Shown: positions 11,501-24,500 of the stretch, piece by piece
How the letters are laid out: the number at the start of each line of letters is the position of its first letter
Position numbering within the stretch: the first letter of the stretch is position 1
Origin: Yamagishiella unicocca
Lineage: Eukaryota > Chlorophyta > Chlorophyceae > Chlamydomonadales > Volvocaceae
Reading direction: 5' to 3'
Assembly (NCBI GenBank): GCA_003116995.1
Contig: BDSL01000033.1
Span: 310,001-374,000, forward strand
DNA length: 64,000 nt
Position numbers and translations under genes: made by a program
Notes under the pieces: model-generated
What the model was told of the DNA's origin: nothing
What the model saw: only the letters and a program-made list of their open reading frames with translations
The model's database searches: none

Positions 11501-14500
11501 CACCTGGCCATCCCTGGAGCGCCCGCCGCCCGATGCCGCCTGGCCCTTGTCCGCCATGCGCGCGATGGCCGTCAGCAGCATGATCTTGCGGCGGAGGTCG
11601 GCGGAGGCGGTGTCGTACGCCACGCGCAGGCGCCGCACCTCCGCCGATGCGGTCTCCGCCGCCTCCCTCGCGTCGCGCGCCGCCACGCCGCTGGCTTCCG
11701 CCTGGGCTCGGAGCGTCGTCTCTACGTCGCGCACCGCCGCCAGCTGCTCCCGCATGGTCGCCGCCTCCGCCTCAAGCGCGTGCAGCTTGGCCAGAGCGGC
11801 CGAGTGGTCCTTGGCCATGCTGGCCAGCTGCTTGGCGGTGGAGATGACGCTCTGGGAGCAGGAGGGGAAGGCCGTGGGAGGGTAGAGAGGAGGATACGGA
11901 TGGACCAACAACCGGAGAGAAAATACGCATTACTAGCGGGTGGCTGGGTGGACGGACACTATAGCAGCCGCCGATCCAGCTGCTCACCCGCCTTCTTTTT
12001 GCTACTTTGGGCTTTGAGGCCATTGGGTACCTTCCTCCGCTCGTCCCGCAGCCTCCAGGGAGGGGTGGCCCTTCTCCAGCGCCCCTCCCTCTGGAGTAAC
12101 CACACCACCCACCTGCTTGGTACTGAGGTACTGTGTGCTGGCCTCAGCCAGCCGCGACTCGTTGCCTGCCAGCTCCTCCAGCGCGCGGTGCAGGCGCTCG
12201 CCGGTGGCAGCCAGGGCGGTGCGGCTCTCCTGTTGCACGGCGGGCGGGCGGGCAGCCGCGATCGCCATAACGACAAGGCCGGCAAGGCAAGGCAAGCGAG
12301 GGAGAAGAACACCAAGCGGAAAGTAATTGCGCGCAGTTACGCTCCAACGAAGACGTGGGCAACAACCGTCGCACAAGTCACGGGGAGAAAAACTGAGGTC
12401 AGCCAGTCAGAGCAGGCGCAGACCGGCCAAGGCCGAGCCTTCCCAGCGCTTCTTCCCAGGGTTCCCCTCGTGCACCCGACGCACCAGCAGCTGGGCTTGG
12501 GAGTCGGTCAGCGCCTGCGCCTGGGTTGCTGCCTGCTGCGCCGCCGCCGCCAGCTCCCGCTGCAGGTCGGCCACCTGGCTGCGGGCAGCCTCCAGCGCCT
12601 CCGTCGCGAGCCTCCCGGACTCGACCACCTCCCGCAGCTGCAATTGAGACGGCACACACACGGACGCACACACGGTCTCGTCGTCGTTGGTAACGTCGTT
12701 GGACAGGGCCGGGATTTCGTCCCTTTGTTTTATGTTACAACACGCGCGCGCCTAGAGCCGGCAGTGGGGCGAGTCCGCTAAGCCAGATCCTTCGACGCCA
12801 TGGCAACACCCGTATGTGTGATGTCGCAGCTGGCTGTTACCGAATCAAACCAAATACCCCACGCGCTTCGGTCCCCAGGAGGGTGTTCAGCAAGGCCCCG
12901 CGCCACCCCTCACCTCGGCGCCCTGCGCTTCGTACAACGCCTGCTGCTGCTCCGCCTGGGCCTGCAGCTGCCGCACCTCGCCGTGCGCCGCAGCTAGCTC
13001 CCCATCACGGGCAGCCAGCGCCAAGCCCGCGGCGTCCAGGGCGGCGGTCCGGGCAGCCACCTGCGCGGCATGACGTGGCATGACGTGGCATGACGTCGCA
13101 CCTGGGCTCAGGAACGGGCTCGGCTTGCGTTTGATGTTGTGCGCCAAGCACGTGAGCGCTCACCTGCTCTTGCATCTCGGTGACCTTTGCGCTCGCCTCC
13201 TGCACGCGCGAGCATGGTACATGCGATGCACGCAGAGCAGCAGCCGGGTTATTATTTACGGAGCTCAGCGTGGCAGCAAACGCTGGGCACAGCCTGCGAG
13301 TAGCTCAGCATAGCCTGCGAGTAGCATAGCCGTGCAAAGGGAGCCGAAACTGGATTTCCGTTCCGACACGCCTGTTAGTGCTCACCTGTGCCTGCGCTGC
13401 CGTGGCAGCCAGTTGCGTCTGCAGCGCGCGTACCTCCGCCTCCACCTCCCGCAGGCGACTGTTGGCGGATTCAAGATCAGTAGCCTGCTTTGCAAGCTGG
13501 GAATCACGAGGAAGGGGGCCGAGGCAACCGTGTGGACATTATATCGGTCAGATAGCGCCCTGCTCCTCGTCTGACACGGCGTTTTGTCGTCAGCTGTTGC
13601 AGGGGGTCTCGTTTAGGGGCATTGCGAGCATGTTGTGAGGAGGGATATCTCACCTGTGCCCCATCCGTGTTCCACTGCTTCTTTGCGGAGCTGAGGTCGC
13701 CTTCCGCGTTCTCCAGCCGCCGCTGCATCTCTTGATTCATGCCTGCATGGTCATGGAACGTAACAATTCGGCGACTCATCCCAGCGCGTGCAGGCACCAA
13801 CGCCTGCCGCCAACACAGAAGGGTTCAGGCCACCAAGAGACGGGCATGGCGCACCATTGCTGCTTGGGTAGCGCTGTGCGCCAGATGGCCGAGATGCATC
13901 TCGTCCTTTGTTACTATGGACCATGAACCCGCGAATAGACCACGAAAATTACCAGGCCTCCGTGTGACTTCCTTGCGCCGCTAAGCCTCGCCGGCGTTAC
14001 TTGGAAAAGGACATCCGATGTGTCCGTACGTTCCCAGCCTACCCGTCAATTGCTCGTTCTCCTGCTCCAGCGCCTCACACCGCAGCTGCAGCACCTGCTG
14101 CTGGTCGGTCGCGTTCGCCTCGGCCTGCTCCAGCCGCCGCCGTACTCCTGTCATGTCGGACCGCAGCGCTGCCTTGTCGCTGTCCGCCTGCCGCAGCTGC
14201 GACTGCAGCTGCAAAGCCTGCTGTACGACACGCTCGTGTTCCCTGGCAAGGACCTCCAGTTCGCGGTCCAGCTGCTGCTGCACAGACAGCTTCCGGCCGT
14301 CCGCGTCCGCCCCCGGCTCCAGCGCATCCTCGCAGCAGTCAGGGGCCAGAGATGCTCCTGTACGAGCCGCGCACACGGGTGCGGATGACGCCTCCGCAGC
14401 AGCGGCAGCAGCAGCTGCGGCGGCGGCTGCTTTCAACTCGAAGCCAGCCTCGCCGCTGTCCTGCTCGTCCTCTACGCAGTCAGGTTGTAGCACGTGCACA

Positions 14501-14825
14501 TTGGCCTTGTTGTTGATCGCCGCCTCCGCGTGCGGTTTCCCGTGGTCCTGTTGTGCTGAGCCTGCTGAGGGTGCTTGCTGGTCCAGCAGTTCGTGCAGCC
14601 GCGATGTGAAGGCGCTGCGGAGGCAGGTGACCTGCGTGAGCAGGTGGCTGGCGTGGGAGGACCGCCGCTGCAGCTGGGCCTCGAGCTCCATGCGCTGACT
14701 GCTGAGACCGTCACGCTCCTTGACTGCGCGTGCAGCGCTTTCCTGCATGTCTTTCAGCTTAACCCTGAGGTTGCCATTCTCTGCCTCCAGGCCCACCTTG
14801 GCCCGCTCCAGCTCCACAAGCACCA
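8537..14825 (-). CDS. coiled-coil and leucine-rich-repeat protein (5' end unresolved)
   Basis: Thirteen exons in gene order: 14825-14043, 13742-13654, 13496-13386, 13199-13164, 13060-12914, 12637-12485, 12229-12113, 11851-11504, 11167-10991, 10790-10627, 10407-9718, 9430-9278, 8795-8537; at least 1074 aa. The first listed exon begins with two bases of a split codon after a TGCAG acceptor, so an upstream exon is missing from the model; if it ends in A, the split codon would be the ATG. Exons 1-8 encode heptad-rich coiled coil with many Gln, Ala, Glu and Leu, interrupted by a poly-Ala tract in exon 1. Exons 9-13 encode RNI/NLRC-type leucine-rich repeats, for example LRRLRLDGNKLGDGG and LLRLDLSGQRLEG, plus an acidic insert. 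Every junction closes in phase, and I see no poly(A) motif or new start between the coil and LRR parts, so one gene is favoured over two. Function is unknown; a scaffold role is only a guess. Confidence 0.75.
9210..9254 (-). repeat. intron repeat, type D
   Basis: Shares the CCACGGCCGACAAACC core with 42030-42068 and 62231-62269. In the sense of the coiled-coil/LRR gene it lies ~25 bases after a donor. Confidence 0.75.
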
Positions 14826-15641
14826 CTGCAACATTCCAAGCACGTGTGACAGGGGTTTGTCGCTCACTTCCGCCGCGGGGGGCCAAATCAGGGCTTCCCT
14901 GTGAGAAATATAGCCCGAGGAGGAAGCTGTGCGCATTGTTCGGGCTGATGTTAGCAAGCAGGCCTGCAAAAGTCAGGCCATGACTTCGTGTGCTGACAAC
15001 ATCCGAAGGATGGTTTTCCGGTCGTTCTCCCTGTGCTTCGATTGCGGTGCAATCTTGGGGCTTAGGTTTGACATTATAGAGGTCATGGATGAGCTTTGGC
15101 CTTTGAGCGTGTCTGAATTGTAGCCTGGGATGCGGGGATGCAGGTCTTCCTGGCCAGCCATCAAGTCTACGGCCTTCACTTATTTAAGTACCCCGAGCAG
15201 GCAGCCTCACCTTTTTTACTGGGGACATCCTTCGGCTTGAAGCACATGTTGCCTGCCCTAAGTGGGCGTCGTGGTCTTAAACGTCGGGAGAACTCTGCCA
15301 ACTTCAGACACCCCCACGCTCTGTGATTTGAATTTTCGCTGTACAGGGTATAAGCATACCAAATATTGTCACCCACTGCATTGCATAGGAATGTGCTTTA
15401 CCATCTGACGAAAGGGACTTTGTGAATGTCAGCTTGGATCTTGCCGGATTCCACCGTTATGCAACTCCGTCCAACTCCATACTTCCCTTCCGCGCAACTC
15501 GCCTACTACAATAAACATAGGAACACAGGATCTTTGTAGTAAACCGTTATAACTTCGCCTCGAAGTTGTTTTGCTTTCTGGAGAACGTTAACACTTTTGG
15601 TGAAGCTTGGCTCTGCTCCTTAGTTCCAATCTGCTTGGAAA
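14826..15641. other. divergent intergenic region
   Basis: It lies between the minus-strand coiled-coil/LRR gene and the plus-strand unknown gene. It should contain the missing first exon(s) of the former and both promoters. I could not identify the exon with confidence. Confidence 0.5.
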
Positions 15642-16582
15642 ATGTTTCGAGGGTAAGGTTGCATAGGCTTAGGCATAGGTTTAGGCTTAGGTTTTCGGGC
15701 TTGCGGCTGTACTAATGTTCGCATGGTCGCCCACGTCAACTTTGCAGACTGCGCAAGGTGTTTAGCAAAGGACACTCATCTGAAGTGGAAAGCCTCGAAG
15801 GTAATGATCTGCGTGCGTTTTGCGGGTTTGCGGTAAGGCACCGGGGCTTAACGTAATGCCTATGCCAACTGCACATAACAGTTGACACGACGCAATTTGA
15901 TGAGCCAGTTGCCGTTAGACCCAAGGCCAAGACTGCGCAGCCAGTAGCGCCGTCGAACGACTTGCCTACCAGTAGTGGCGAGGCGGCACGCATCGCAGCT
16001 TCAGCCAGCAACCCCGGGCCTCAGGTCACAGCATCCAGCGGAGGCAAGACTGCTTGGAACTTCAGCGACCTGGGTGAACACAGCTCAGCACCTCGACCGC
16101 CGCCCAAAGCAGGCGCCTCGGCATTGTCGGCTTCACCGCCAATTCCCACACCAGGCGCGTCGTCCCAGAATAACCGGTCGGCTTCCAACCCATCTGCACC
16201 AGCGCACTCTCCGGTTTCCGGTGCGGCATGGGGAACTACGGCATCGCCGGAGAAGGAGCAGGCCAGGTCACCGCCGGAGAAGGAAGCAGCCAAGCACCAG
16301 TCGAAGCTCGGTGGGCTCTTCCGCTCAGGCAGCAAGAACGCGCGCTCATCAGCTGATGGGAACACGGCTGTGGAGGCGATGGGTAACCTACAGGACGACA
16401 AGCCCTCGGTCATGGGGGGCAACATGCATGCAAATTACCACGCATCGCCACCGTCTAAGGGGGGCCTGCTCGACGGTGACAATTTCCAGCCCGCTGGGCG
16501 CGGCGGAGCCTTGAGGGCCGGGACGTTTGTGGCCACGCCCATGACGGTTGAGACCCGGAGGGGCTCTGCAGTGCTTGGCTAG
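15642..16582 (+). CDS. unknown Ser/Pro/Gly-rich protein
   Basis: Exons 15642-15652 (11 nt), 15748-15800 and 15882-16582 give 254 aa with clean phases. The tiny first exon encodes the start of MFRGLRKVFSKGHSS, a basic N-terminus. The donors GTAAGG and GTAATG and acceptors TTTGCAG and AACAG are standard. The rest is low-complexity and rich in Ser, Pro, Ala and Gly, with a lysine-containing GGLFRSGSKN segment and a C-terminus rich in Gly, Arg and Thr. No domain, signal peptide or membrane segment is seen. It could be an intrinsically disordered regulatory protein; I do not recognise the family. Confidence 0.65.
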
Positions 16583-18527
16583 CCCCAACGCTCGCTGCGG
16601 CCTTCCGGTCGGGTTGCAGTTATCTATTTGTGTGCTTCTCAGTGACGATGTGGAGCATTGCGAACTGGAGATGGAGATGGAAACCCGCGTAGCCATTACA
16701 GTGCGAGGATGACAGTTTGAACTCTTGTTTTGTTGTTCGTGGTGCAAATAATGGCGTTGATTTAAGCCGCCGGTTACCTTCGTACGGAAGTTCCAACCGG
16801 TTGCAGCGCTGCAATGGCTGGTGGCGGGTAGGAAAATGCCATGTCTGCCTACTTGTGTGAGGGAGGGACGCTAAGTTTCGCCGGCGTCAACTGCACATTC
16901 GCGGAGGTTGTATTGCTGGTCGCCGCTGCACAGCGATGGCATGACGTACGGGGTGTACGCAAGTAAATAATTGCGAGACGCAGTTACTTTCGGTTTACTT
17001 TGTTTTTGCACGATCCCGCACGCCATACCTCTCGCTGCGAACCATCCCACCAGACCTATGGCAGGGGAAGACTCCAGGGGCGCGGGCCCCCTTCGGTCTC
17101 ACAAGATTGCGCGAAGCTTTAACGACCACCTTGACGTTGTATGTTGGGTTAATTGCTTGATTTGCTCTCTTCCTTTTCCCGCGAAGACCGCTTGAAAGTT
17201 GTTATGATCTCTGCAAATGGTCCGAAGACGCGGCGTCATTGGTTGTCGCTTGCGGCTTCGCCTTTTCGTCAGGGCGTGTCGTACGGATGTAGCCGCTTCG
17301 TGCTGCCGTCTCGCATCCCTAGGGCTCTTGTGTTGGCGCACGTGGAGCACGTGGTTTATGGTGGTCGCCGCCCGTGGCGTGGGCGGCGTACGTAGGACCA
17401 CACCACCTAGCAGCAGGTCGGAGCCTCTTTGGCCTATTGCGCACCAGCCTCGTGGCTCGAGCCACCGAGCCCTGGCTTGTAGTGTTGTAGATAGCAGCGC
17501 GTCTGCAAGGCTTCAAAGTTTGCCAGGCGGCGCTTGTGATGGTGATGCAACGGCGGTTGTCCCCCTCAGGAAAAGCTGTTGCGGTCAGCGGAGCGGTCGG
17601 TGCACCTCATGCTAGGAGATCTGGGTCGGAAGACTTAGAGCGGTTTCGCCCTCGTGGCTGTGTGGGAGTCTGCCTTTGCATTGTAACAAGACCTGGGGAG
17701 TGGGGACTGCACCGTAATGGTACGACATCATGCGGACCTCACAAGCAGGGTCCACTGCTCTCCTTGCATTGGAGATTGTCCTAAATGCTTCATGCCTCAG
17801 GAGATTTTGGTACAATGAGAGTATCGCCGGGAGATACGTTCCATAGGGTGGGTGGGCGGTGCAGCATATCGCCATGCATGATGAGGCTGGTGACCCAGGG
17901 GTCGGCACTTGGAGGTTCAGGGCCACGCCTATTGCGCTGAAGGATTTAAAGCTAACATGGCATACGAAGGGAGCCAGGCGTCGCCGGGGGCGGTCAGATG
18001 CGGCCAGGGGCGGTCGGAGCAGTTAACACATGGGCAGACAGGGCCAGTCGGTGCAGTCGTACTCCTTGGGGTACTTTGGCAGTCAGGAGAAATCAGGGGC
18101 AGTCGGAGCACTTCAGGCACACAGTCAGGGCAGTCAGATACGGTTAGGGACGGTCGGGGCGCAGGACTCAGCAGGAAGAAGCCCGCGACAGTGTTGCGGG
18201 TCGCAACCCGCAGTGGCCCAACGCGTACTCGCTTTTCCGGATATGCCACAAAAAAGCGTTGTTGGGAATGGATGCAAAGCGGGGGCTCGCAGGTTCTTGC
18301 GCCCACACCGGCCATCTTAAGATGGGCCTCGCAGGACAACGCCAACCGCCGTGAAGGCATGGAGCCCAGAAACGGCACTTCATACTTTCTATTATAATCT
18401 TTATATGAAAAGTCACGCAACGCCTACCGATATCCGTCCTCTATAGTCGCCCCGAAAAGTATTAATGCAGACGCGGGCTCCGCGTCGGCTCTTGAAGATG
18501 CCTGTACTGAGATAAAGTAATGGAGTC
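16583..18527. other. intergenic region
   Basis: No convincing exon is seen. An open frame at 17217-17615 (+) is Arg-rich and lacks a family match. The part 17975-18170 is imperfectly repetitive. Confidence 0.5.
17975..18170. repeat. imperfect short tandem repetition
   Basis: Degenerate GGGCGGTCRG / GGCAGTCRG units recur at roughly 10-30-base spacing. The array is too diverged to give a fixed period by eye. Confidence 0.5.
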
Positions 18528-21500
18528 ATGTCCTGCTCAAGAATATTGGTGTTTCTCTGGGTGGCGTTCGTGAGCGTCCCCCTCACACATTGTGCCCTCG
18601 TCACTACGACGTCCCAGCTTTTCGCGGCACTCTCGGACCCAGCTGTTACCACCGTGTTGTTAAATGATACTCTGGAGATTAACAGCGCGGAGTGGGGGGA
18701 AACTGTCAACATCACCCGCACGGTCCTGCTGTCAGCAACTTGGGAGCGCCTGGCCGCCAAGACGTACGTGCTATTGGACTTCAAAGGCCTTGCGATGATG
18801 TTCTGGATTCAACCAAGCTTCACGCTGAAGTTCGCTGGGCTGGAGGTGCGCCTGGCCTGAAGCAGTGGAGGTTGGATAGGCGGTGTGACCTGAACCCCTG
18901 AACGCAGACGGGCATGCTCCTCGCCAACCCAGCCCCCGCCTCATTTCCCTCTACCTGTTGAAAATCATCCTACATTGTGTGACCGGGGAAGGGATCCCAC
19001 CTCCGACGCTTGCGCTCCGCCCTTCGAGCACGCGCCTCGCCCCGCCTGTTTCCAAATGCACCGCAGCTGGTCAACCACTACGACACGGTTGGACCCACCT
19101 TTCGCCCCCTCCACCAATCTCTGGACGCGACTGTTGTTTTTGAGGACTGCGTCCTGCGCCGCCGCGCTGGGCTGCCCTACAAAGCCGCGCTGGTCAACAT
19201 GATCGCCGCAACCCGGCCTGTGGGCATGAATGGTCCACAGATATGCACTCTGCTGCCCAACCTAACATACCGCTCCACACGCAGCGCGTCTCCAATTTTC
19301 GTACCGGAAGTAATCAACATGTACGACTACGCCACCACGCTGCCTCCCGACAGGTAGCGGGGGGGCCTCGGTCGTCGGATTGCGGTTGAATCTGTGATGG
19401 CGGCGTGGGGACAGTGCTGTGCTGTGCGTGCGTGACACAGCGCATCACGGAAAAGCGGTTTTGCGCAGAGTGAAGCTAAACTAGGATCATATATCGCTTC
19501 GGCTGCACTCGCGCTAACGCATCATGCCAATGTCCTAGCAGTCTCGGACGACGGGGTGACAATCTGACGTGCTGCGTCGCCCAAGCTGCGGCCGACAACT
19601 GAAATTCACCCCCCCCCCCGGCGCTCTCCCGCCGTTGACCTGACCCAGCGCCCTGGCGTACCAGGGACTGTACTACGGCGGCTACACGTACGTCACCGTA
19701 CGTTCGTACTACTATGTGGATAACTTTGTATCCGACGAGTGCCTGAAGCAGCGGCCCGGCACGGAGTGCGTCACCCTGCTGCTGCAGCAGCTGGACGGTT
19801 TGACGGCGCCAGCCACCAACCAGGGCGACGGCGGTGGCTCGTCCAACACGAGAACAGTAAGCCGCCGCAACGCCCGAGGGGCATGGGGGAGGGTGCGGGG
19901 GCGGCCAGGGGGGTCCTGCCGTCGGGATCAGAGGCGGCGCTAGGTATGCAAGGCCCACCTGGCGGCGCTAGGTGATACCTAGGGGTGCTTCTACGCTGTC
20001 CAGGGAGGGCCGCTGCGGCCTGGATCATCATAAACCTCTGCAGCCGACACTTCTCCGCACCACCACCCCGCTGGTCCTCCTTCTCCTGTGTCGTGTAACC
20101 GGGCCTTGTGGAGTCGCCATCCCCCTGGTAGGAGAAGCGGGGTCTTTTAAAACCCTCTCACACCCCCCCGGTGGCCTGTGTGCTGCAGATCATCGTCGCT
20201 GTGGTCGTACCCGTCGTAGCTGTGTTGTTGATTCTGTCGGTGGTCGCCGTCGCAGTCGTCCGGCGCCGCCGGGCCAGAAGGGCGGCCAAAAGCATACAAG
20301 CGATGAAGCCCGGGGGCGATGTGGAGGCGCCCGGCAAGGGCCGCTCGCCCTCGTCTCTCGCTGCGGCCCACGACAGCGGCTGCGTGTTCATGGGGCTGGA
20401 GGAGAACCAGCAGCTGCCGGAGTGGTCGCCCCTGGCTGCTGACGTGGTGCGTGGGGTCGTCCCGAGGCGCGGGCGCCGGACACCTACCGCGCACGCTGCC
20501 TGAACCCATCACCACCACCACAGCCACTACAGCCACCACCGCGGCCACCACCACAGCCACCACCACCGCCACCACCACCACCACCACCGCGGTCACCACC
20601 ACCACCGCCACCACCACCACCACCACCACCACCACCGCGGTCACCACCACCACCGCCACCACCACCACCACCGCGGTCACCACCACCACCGCGGTCGCCA
20701 CCACCACCACCACCACGATGACGATGCAGGCGGATCCAGTAGCCCTCTGTCCGGGAATTGATTGTGCAAGTGGAGCATGGGCGCATCCCTTCCACCAGCT
20801 TAGACGTGCGCACACACGTACCTCGTTGCGCCGGCATGCATTCCCTCGCGTTGCCTAACTAAGCGCCGTACTCGCCTGCCTGCATGGTGGTGCCTGGTGG
20901 TGCTGTGGAGCGCAGGAGGAGTTCGAGGTGGACGACGACGAGCGGGTCCCGGACCACCTCACCCAGGGCGACGCGCGCGGCTTGACGGAGGCGGAGGTGC
21001 AGCTGCTGCAGACGCAGCAGGAGCAGCAGCAGCGGCGGATGGGCGCCTCGGCATCCGACGGGGCCTCATGCGCCCGCGGTTCGGGGCTGCTGAAGCCCGC
21101 GCTGTCCACCCAGTGCCTGGACGATACGGGCGGCGGGAACGACGCCAGCAGGCGAGGCAACCCCAATGAGGCGGCCGGGGGAAGGAGGAATCAGGCTGGA
21201 GCTGGAGGGGCGGCGGCGCTCGCGAGCCCTGCGGCTTCGGAGCGGCCGGCCGAGGGGCCCGACATGCTGGCGGAGCTGGGCCGCATGGCGCAGGAGCTGC
21301 GAGCCAATGTGAAGGACGAAGCCATCAAGCTGGAGGCGGTCATCGGGTGCGGCTCTTTTGGCACGGTGTATAAAGGTAAGTGGGCGCGCGGGGTGAGGCG
21401 AGGCGCCGTGGCGGGGCCGGGGGCGTCGCAGGAGGACGGGGCGCAGCCTTGCTCATCTTGCTCCTTTCGCTCCTCTTGCTGCTCTTGCTCCTCTTGCTCC

Positions 21501-24500
21501 TCTTGCTCCTTTCGCTCCTCTTGCTCCTGCTCCTGCCCTCGGCGAGCCGGCGGACGTGCTACTTCCCTCCCCTCCTCGCTCCCTCCCCCCTCCCCCCCCA
21601 GTGTACCAAACGTTTCGTAATAGGTTTACTTTTTTTAAGTGCCTACCAACGGGTCTCCTGTCAAGTCCCCCCTGCAGCTGCAGGGCCCCTTTTTCATCCA
21701 ATGCCCTTGCTGGGACCAAACCCCTCCGTCCCCGCTCTCGCCTCCTCTTCCGCTCACCGTCCACCGTGCCTGAACAGGCACCTGGCAGGGCCTGGCAGTG
21801 GCGGTCAAGACGCTGGTGTTCTCCGCCTCGGATGAGAGCCGTCGCCGGGCGCTCCAGGAGGCTGCGCTGTGCGCCTCCATCACCCATCCCAACGTGGTGG
21901 TGAGTGTCCTCTGGTCCGCGCCTCGACGTGGTCGTAGACACCGCCCACGTGCGTGTATTGTGTGTCTGTGTATGTGTGAACGTGCGCCGGGACACGCAGC
22001 TGGGCTTCCTCTCCCAACCCCGCCCCCAAATCCCAATCCTATCCATGTCGATAGTAACCGATTTTTATGCCACCCCACCCCCCAACCCCCAAACCCCCCA
22101 ATTGTTTTTTCGGGCATCCACGAGTCTTCTTCAAACCCCCCTGCACACTTCGGGACCCCCGCAGGCCACCTACTCGAGCGAGCTGCAGCCGCTGAGCACC
22201 ATGGGGGCGGCGCCGACCACAGCCGGCTCGGCGGAAACGCTCCGCGTCAGCAGCGGGCCCGCGGAGCGAGAGCTGTCGCAGATCCTGGTAGGTGACCTGG
22301 GGGCGGGCTACCTGAGGGCGCTGAGGGCACATGAGGAAGGGCCGGACGGGCGGGCGAGCTGAGGGCACATGAGGAAGGGCCGGACGGGCGGGCGAGCTGA
22401 GGGCACATGGGGAAGGGGTGGACGGGCGGGCGAGCTGAGGGCACATGGGGAAGGGGTGGACGGGCGGGCGAGCTGAGGGCACATGGGGAAGGGGTGGACG
22501 GGCGGGCGAGCTGAGGGCACATGGGGAAGGGCCGGACGGGCGGGCGAGCTGAGGGCACATGAGGAAGGGGTGGACGGGCGGGCGAGCTGAGGGCACATGG
22601 GGAAGGGCCGGACGGGCGGGCTAGCTGAGGGCGCTGAGGGCACATGAGGAAGGGGCGGACGGGTGGTGGTGGGGTTGTGGGGGTGGCGGCGGTGAAGGTC
22701 CAGGGATGGGTGGTTACTAATCAGGATGTGTCGATGATAGATACGAGTGGCGGCTCGGTGCACGGTGTGCCCTGCCTCCGGCTCCAGCGAGCTCCAGAAG
22801 GTCCGCGCATCCAGCAGCAGGTATTGAGAGCACAACCCCCCCCGGTGGCCCGCAGGAGTGGCGGCTGTACATCGTGCAGGAGTACGCCGACGGCGGGCCG
22901 CTGAGGAAGCTGTACGGCAATAAGGCCCTTTGGCCCTCTGCCGGCGTGGTCAACATGGTGGGTACCCGCAGCCGTGTCGCCGTGTGGTGGCGGTGGCGGC
23001 CGCAGTAGCGGTGTGCCTCTCTGCATGGACGCACAAGATGGGATAAGGTTGTGGCGATGTTTGCGGGGGCTTGCAAGGCTGTTTGTGGGGGCGGGGGACG
23101 GGACCAGAGCCATTTTGGGCTTTCCCGCCGAGTTGCATTTGCGGGGGGACGTCGCGTGCTGACGGGCCGCTGCGGGGAAGCAGCGGGAAGTTGCGCATGT
23201 CATTATGTTTCAGCTGCCCTCCGCTTTTCCTGCCATGCCGTGCCGTGTCGTTCTGCGGCGCGCCGTGCCAACCATGTTACGTGCCAACCATGTTACGTGC
23301 CGGCGCTGCGCCTCCCCTGCTCCTCCCCTCAGCCGGCCGTGGTGGGCCTAGCGCTGGGCATTGCCAGGGCGCTATCGCACCTGCACTCCAAGAGGATCAT
23401 CCACGGGGGTGAGTGGCGCCCGTGCGCTATGCTGTTTCCATCTGCCCTCGCCACGTCCCTCCGTTTGCGGTCACTCCAATTACCCGCGCACTCCCCAGAC
23501 TGGCTCGTGCTGCGCCTCCATTCTGCCTTCCCTCTCGCCGGCATCTGCCTTCCCTCTCGCCTGTATCTGCCTCCCCTCTCGCCTGTATCTGCCTCCCCTC
23601 TCACCGGCATCTGCCCGCGTCACCTGCGCCCTAAACGGCCCCGCCCCTCCCCACCCCGCCTCACCCCACCCCACTCCGCTCGCAGACCTCAACCCCAACA
23701 ACGTGCTGCTGAAGGCCGATGCGGCTGAGCCGTCGGGTTACGCCATCAAGGTCGGCGACTTCGGACTCAGGTACGGACGCTGCGGCCAGCTGCAAGAGCT
23801 GTGTCCTTCCTGCTGGCCCCGCAATGACGTGCTGAAGGCGCCGCTGGGACTCGCCCTACCTTGCTAGGTTGCTAGGTTGCTCTTTTGCGACCAGCGCGAT
23901 AAGCCCGACGCCGCTCCCCCTCCTCCAGCGTCCATCCAGCCGCCGGCCTGCCTCTCCCTTCCTCACTCCGGTTCTCCGGCCCGTCTCACCCCCACCTTGC
24001 CCCCCTCCCTACGCATACCGGCCCCCAGTGTGCTGCTTCCCCAGAACCGCACCCACCTGAGCAACCTGCGCATGGGGACCATGTTCTACATGTGCCCTGC
24101 AGTAGTCATGAAGGTACGGACACGGGGCTGGGCTGTACGACAAGTGCTAGATAGATACGTTGACGGCACGTTTCACCGCGTGGAGATGCCGCCGCTGCTG
24201 CCGTGCGCGCCTGCGAAAAATCGCCCGTTGTTGCGCTCTATGCTTAGGAGCGCCTCCTTTCGCCGCCTGCTATGTGGCTCCAAAGCGAGCGAGCGTGCCT
24301 TGGGGAGGAGAGGACCTGCTCGTCCCTTTTTTCCGACCGCATGTACGGCGGCCGCGATGAAGCCGTTTCCCCCCGTGTCCGCGCCCTGAATGGGCCACCC
24401 TGTCCCGCGCCGCCTTGTTCCCCATGTCGCAGGGACAAGTGGGTCCGCCTTCCGACGGTGAGTCGCAAGTCGCAGCAGCAACCATTCCGACGAGATGGGG

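Noticed and set aside
17217..17615. Plus-strand 132-codon Arg-rich open frame
   Set aside because: Composition fits chance in GC-rich DNA; no domain or neighbouring exon.
20508..20717. Long open frame encoding poly-Thr and similar
   Set aside because: It is a trinucleotide array in an intron; the kinase exons on both sides join in phase without it.
22321..22660. CRISPR-like regular array
   Set aside because: The 38-bp units are head-to-tail without unique spacers, and the DNA is eukaryotic.
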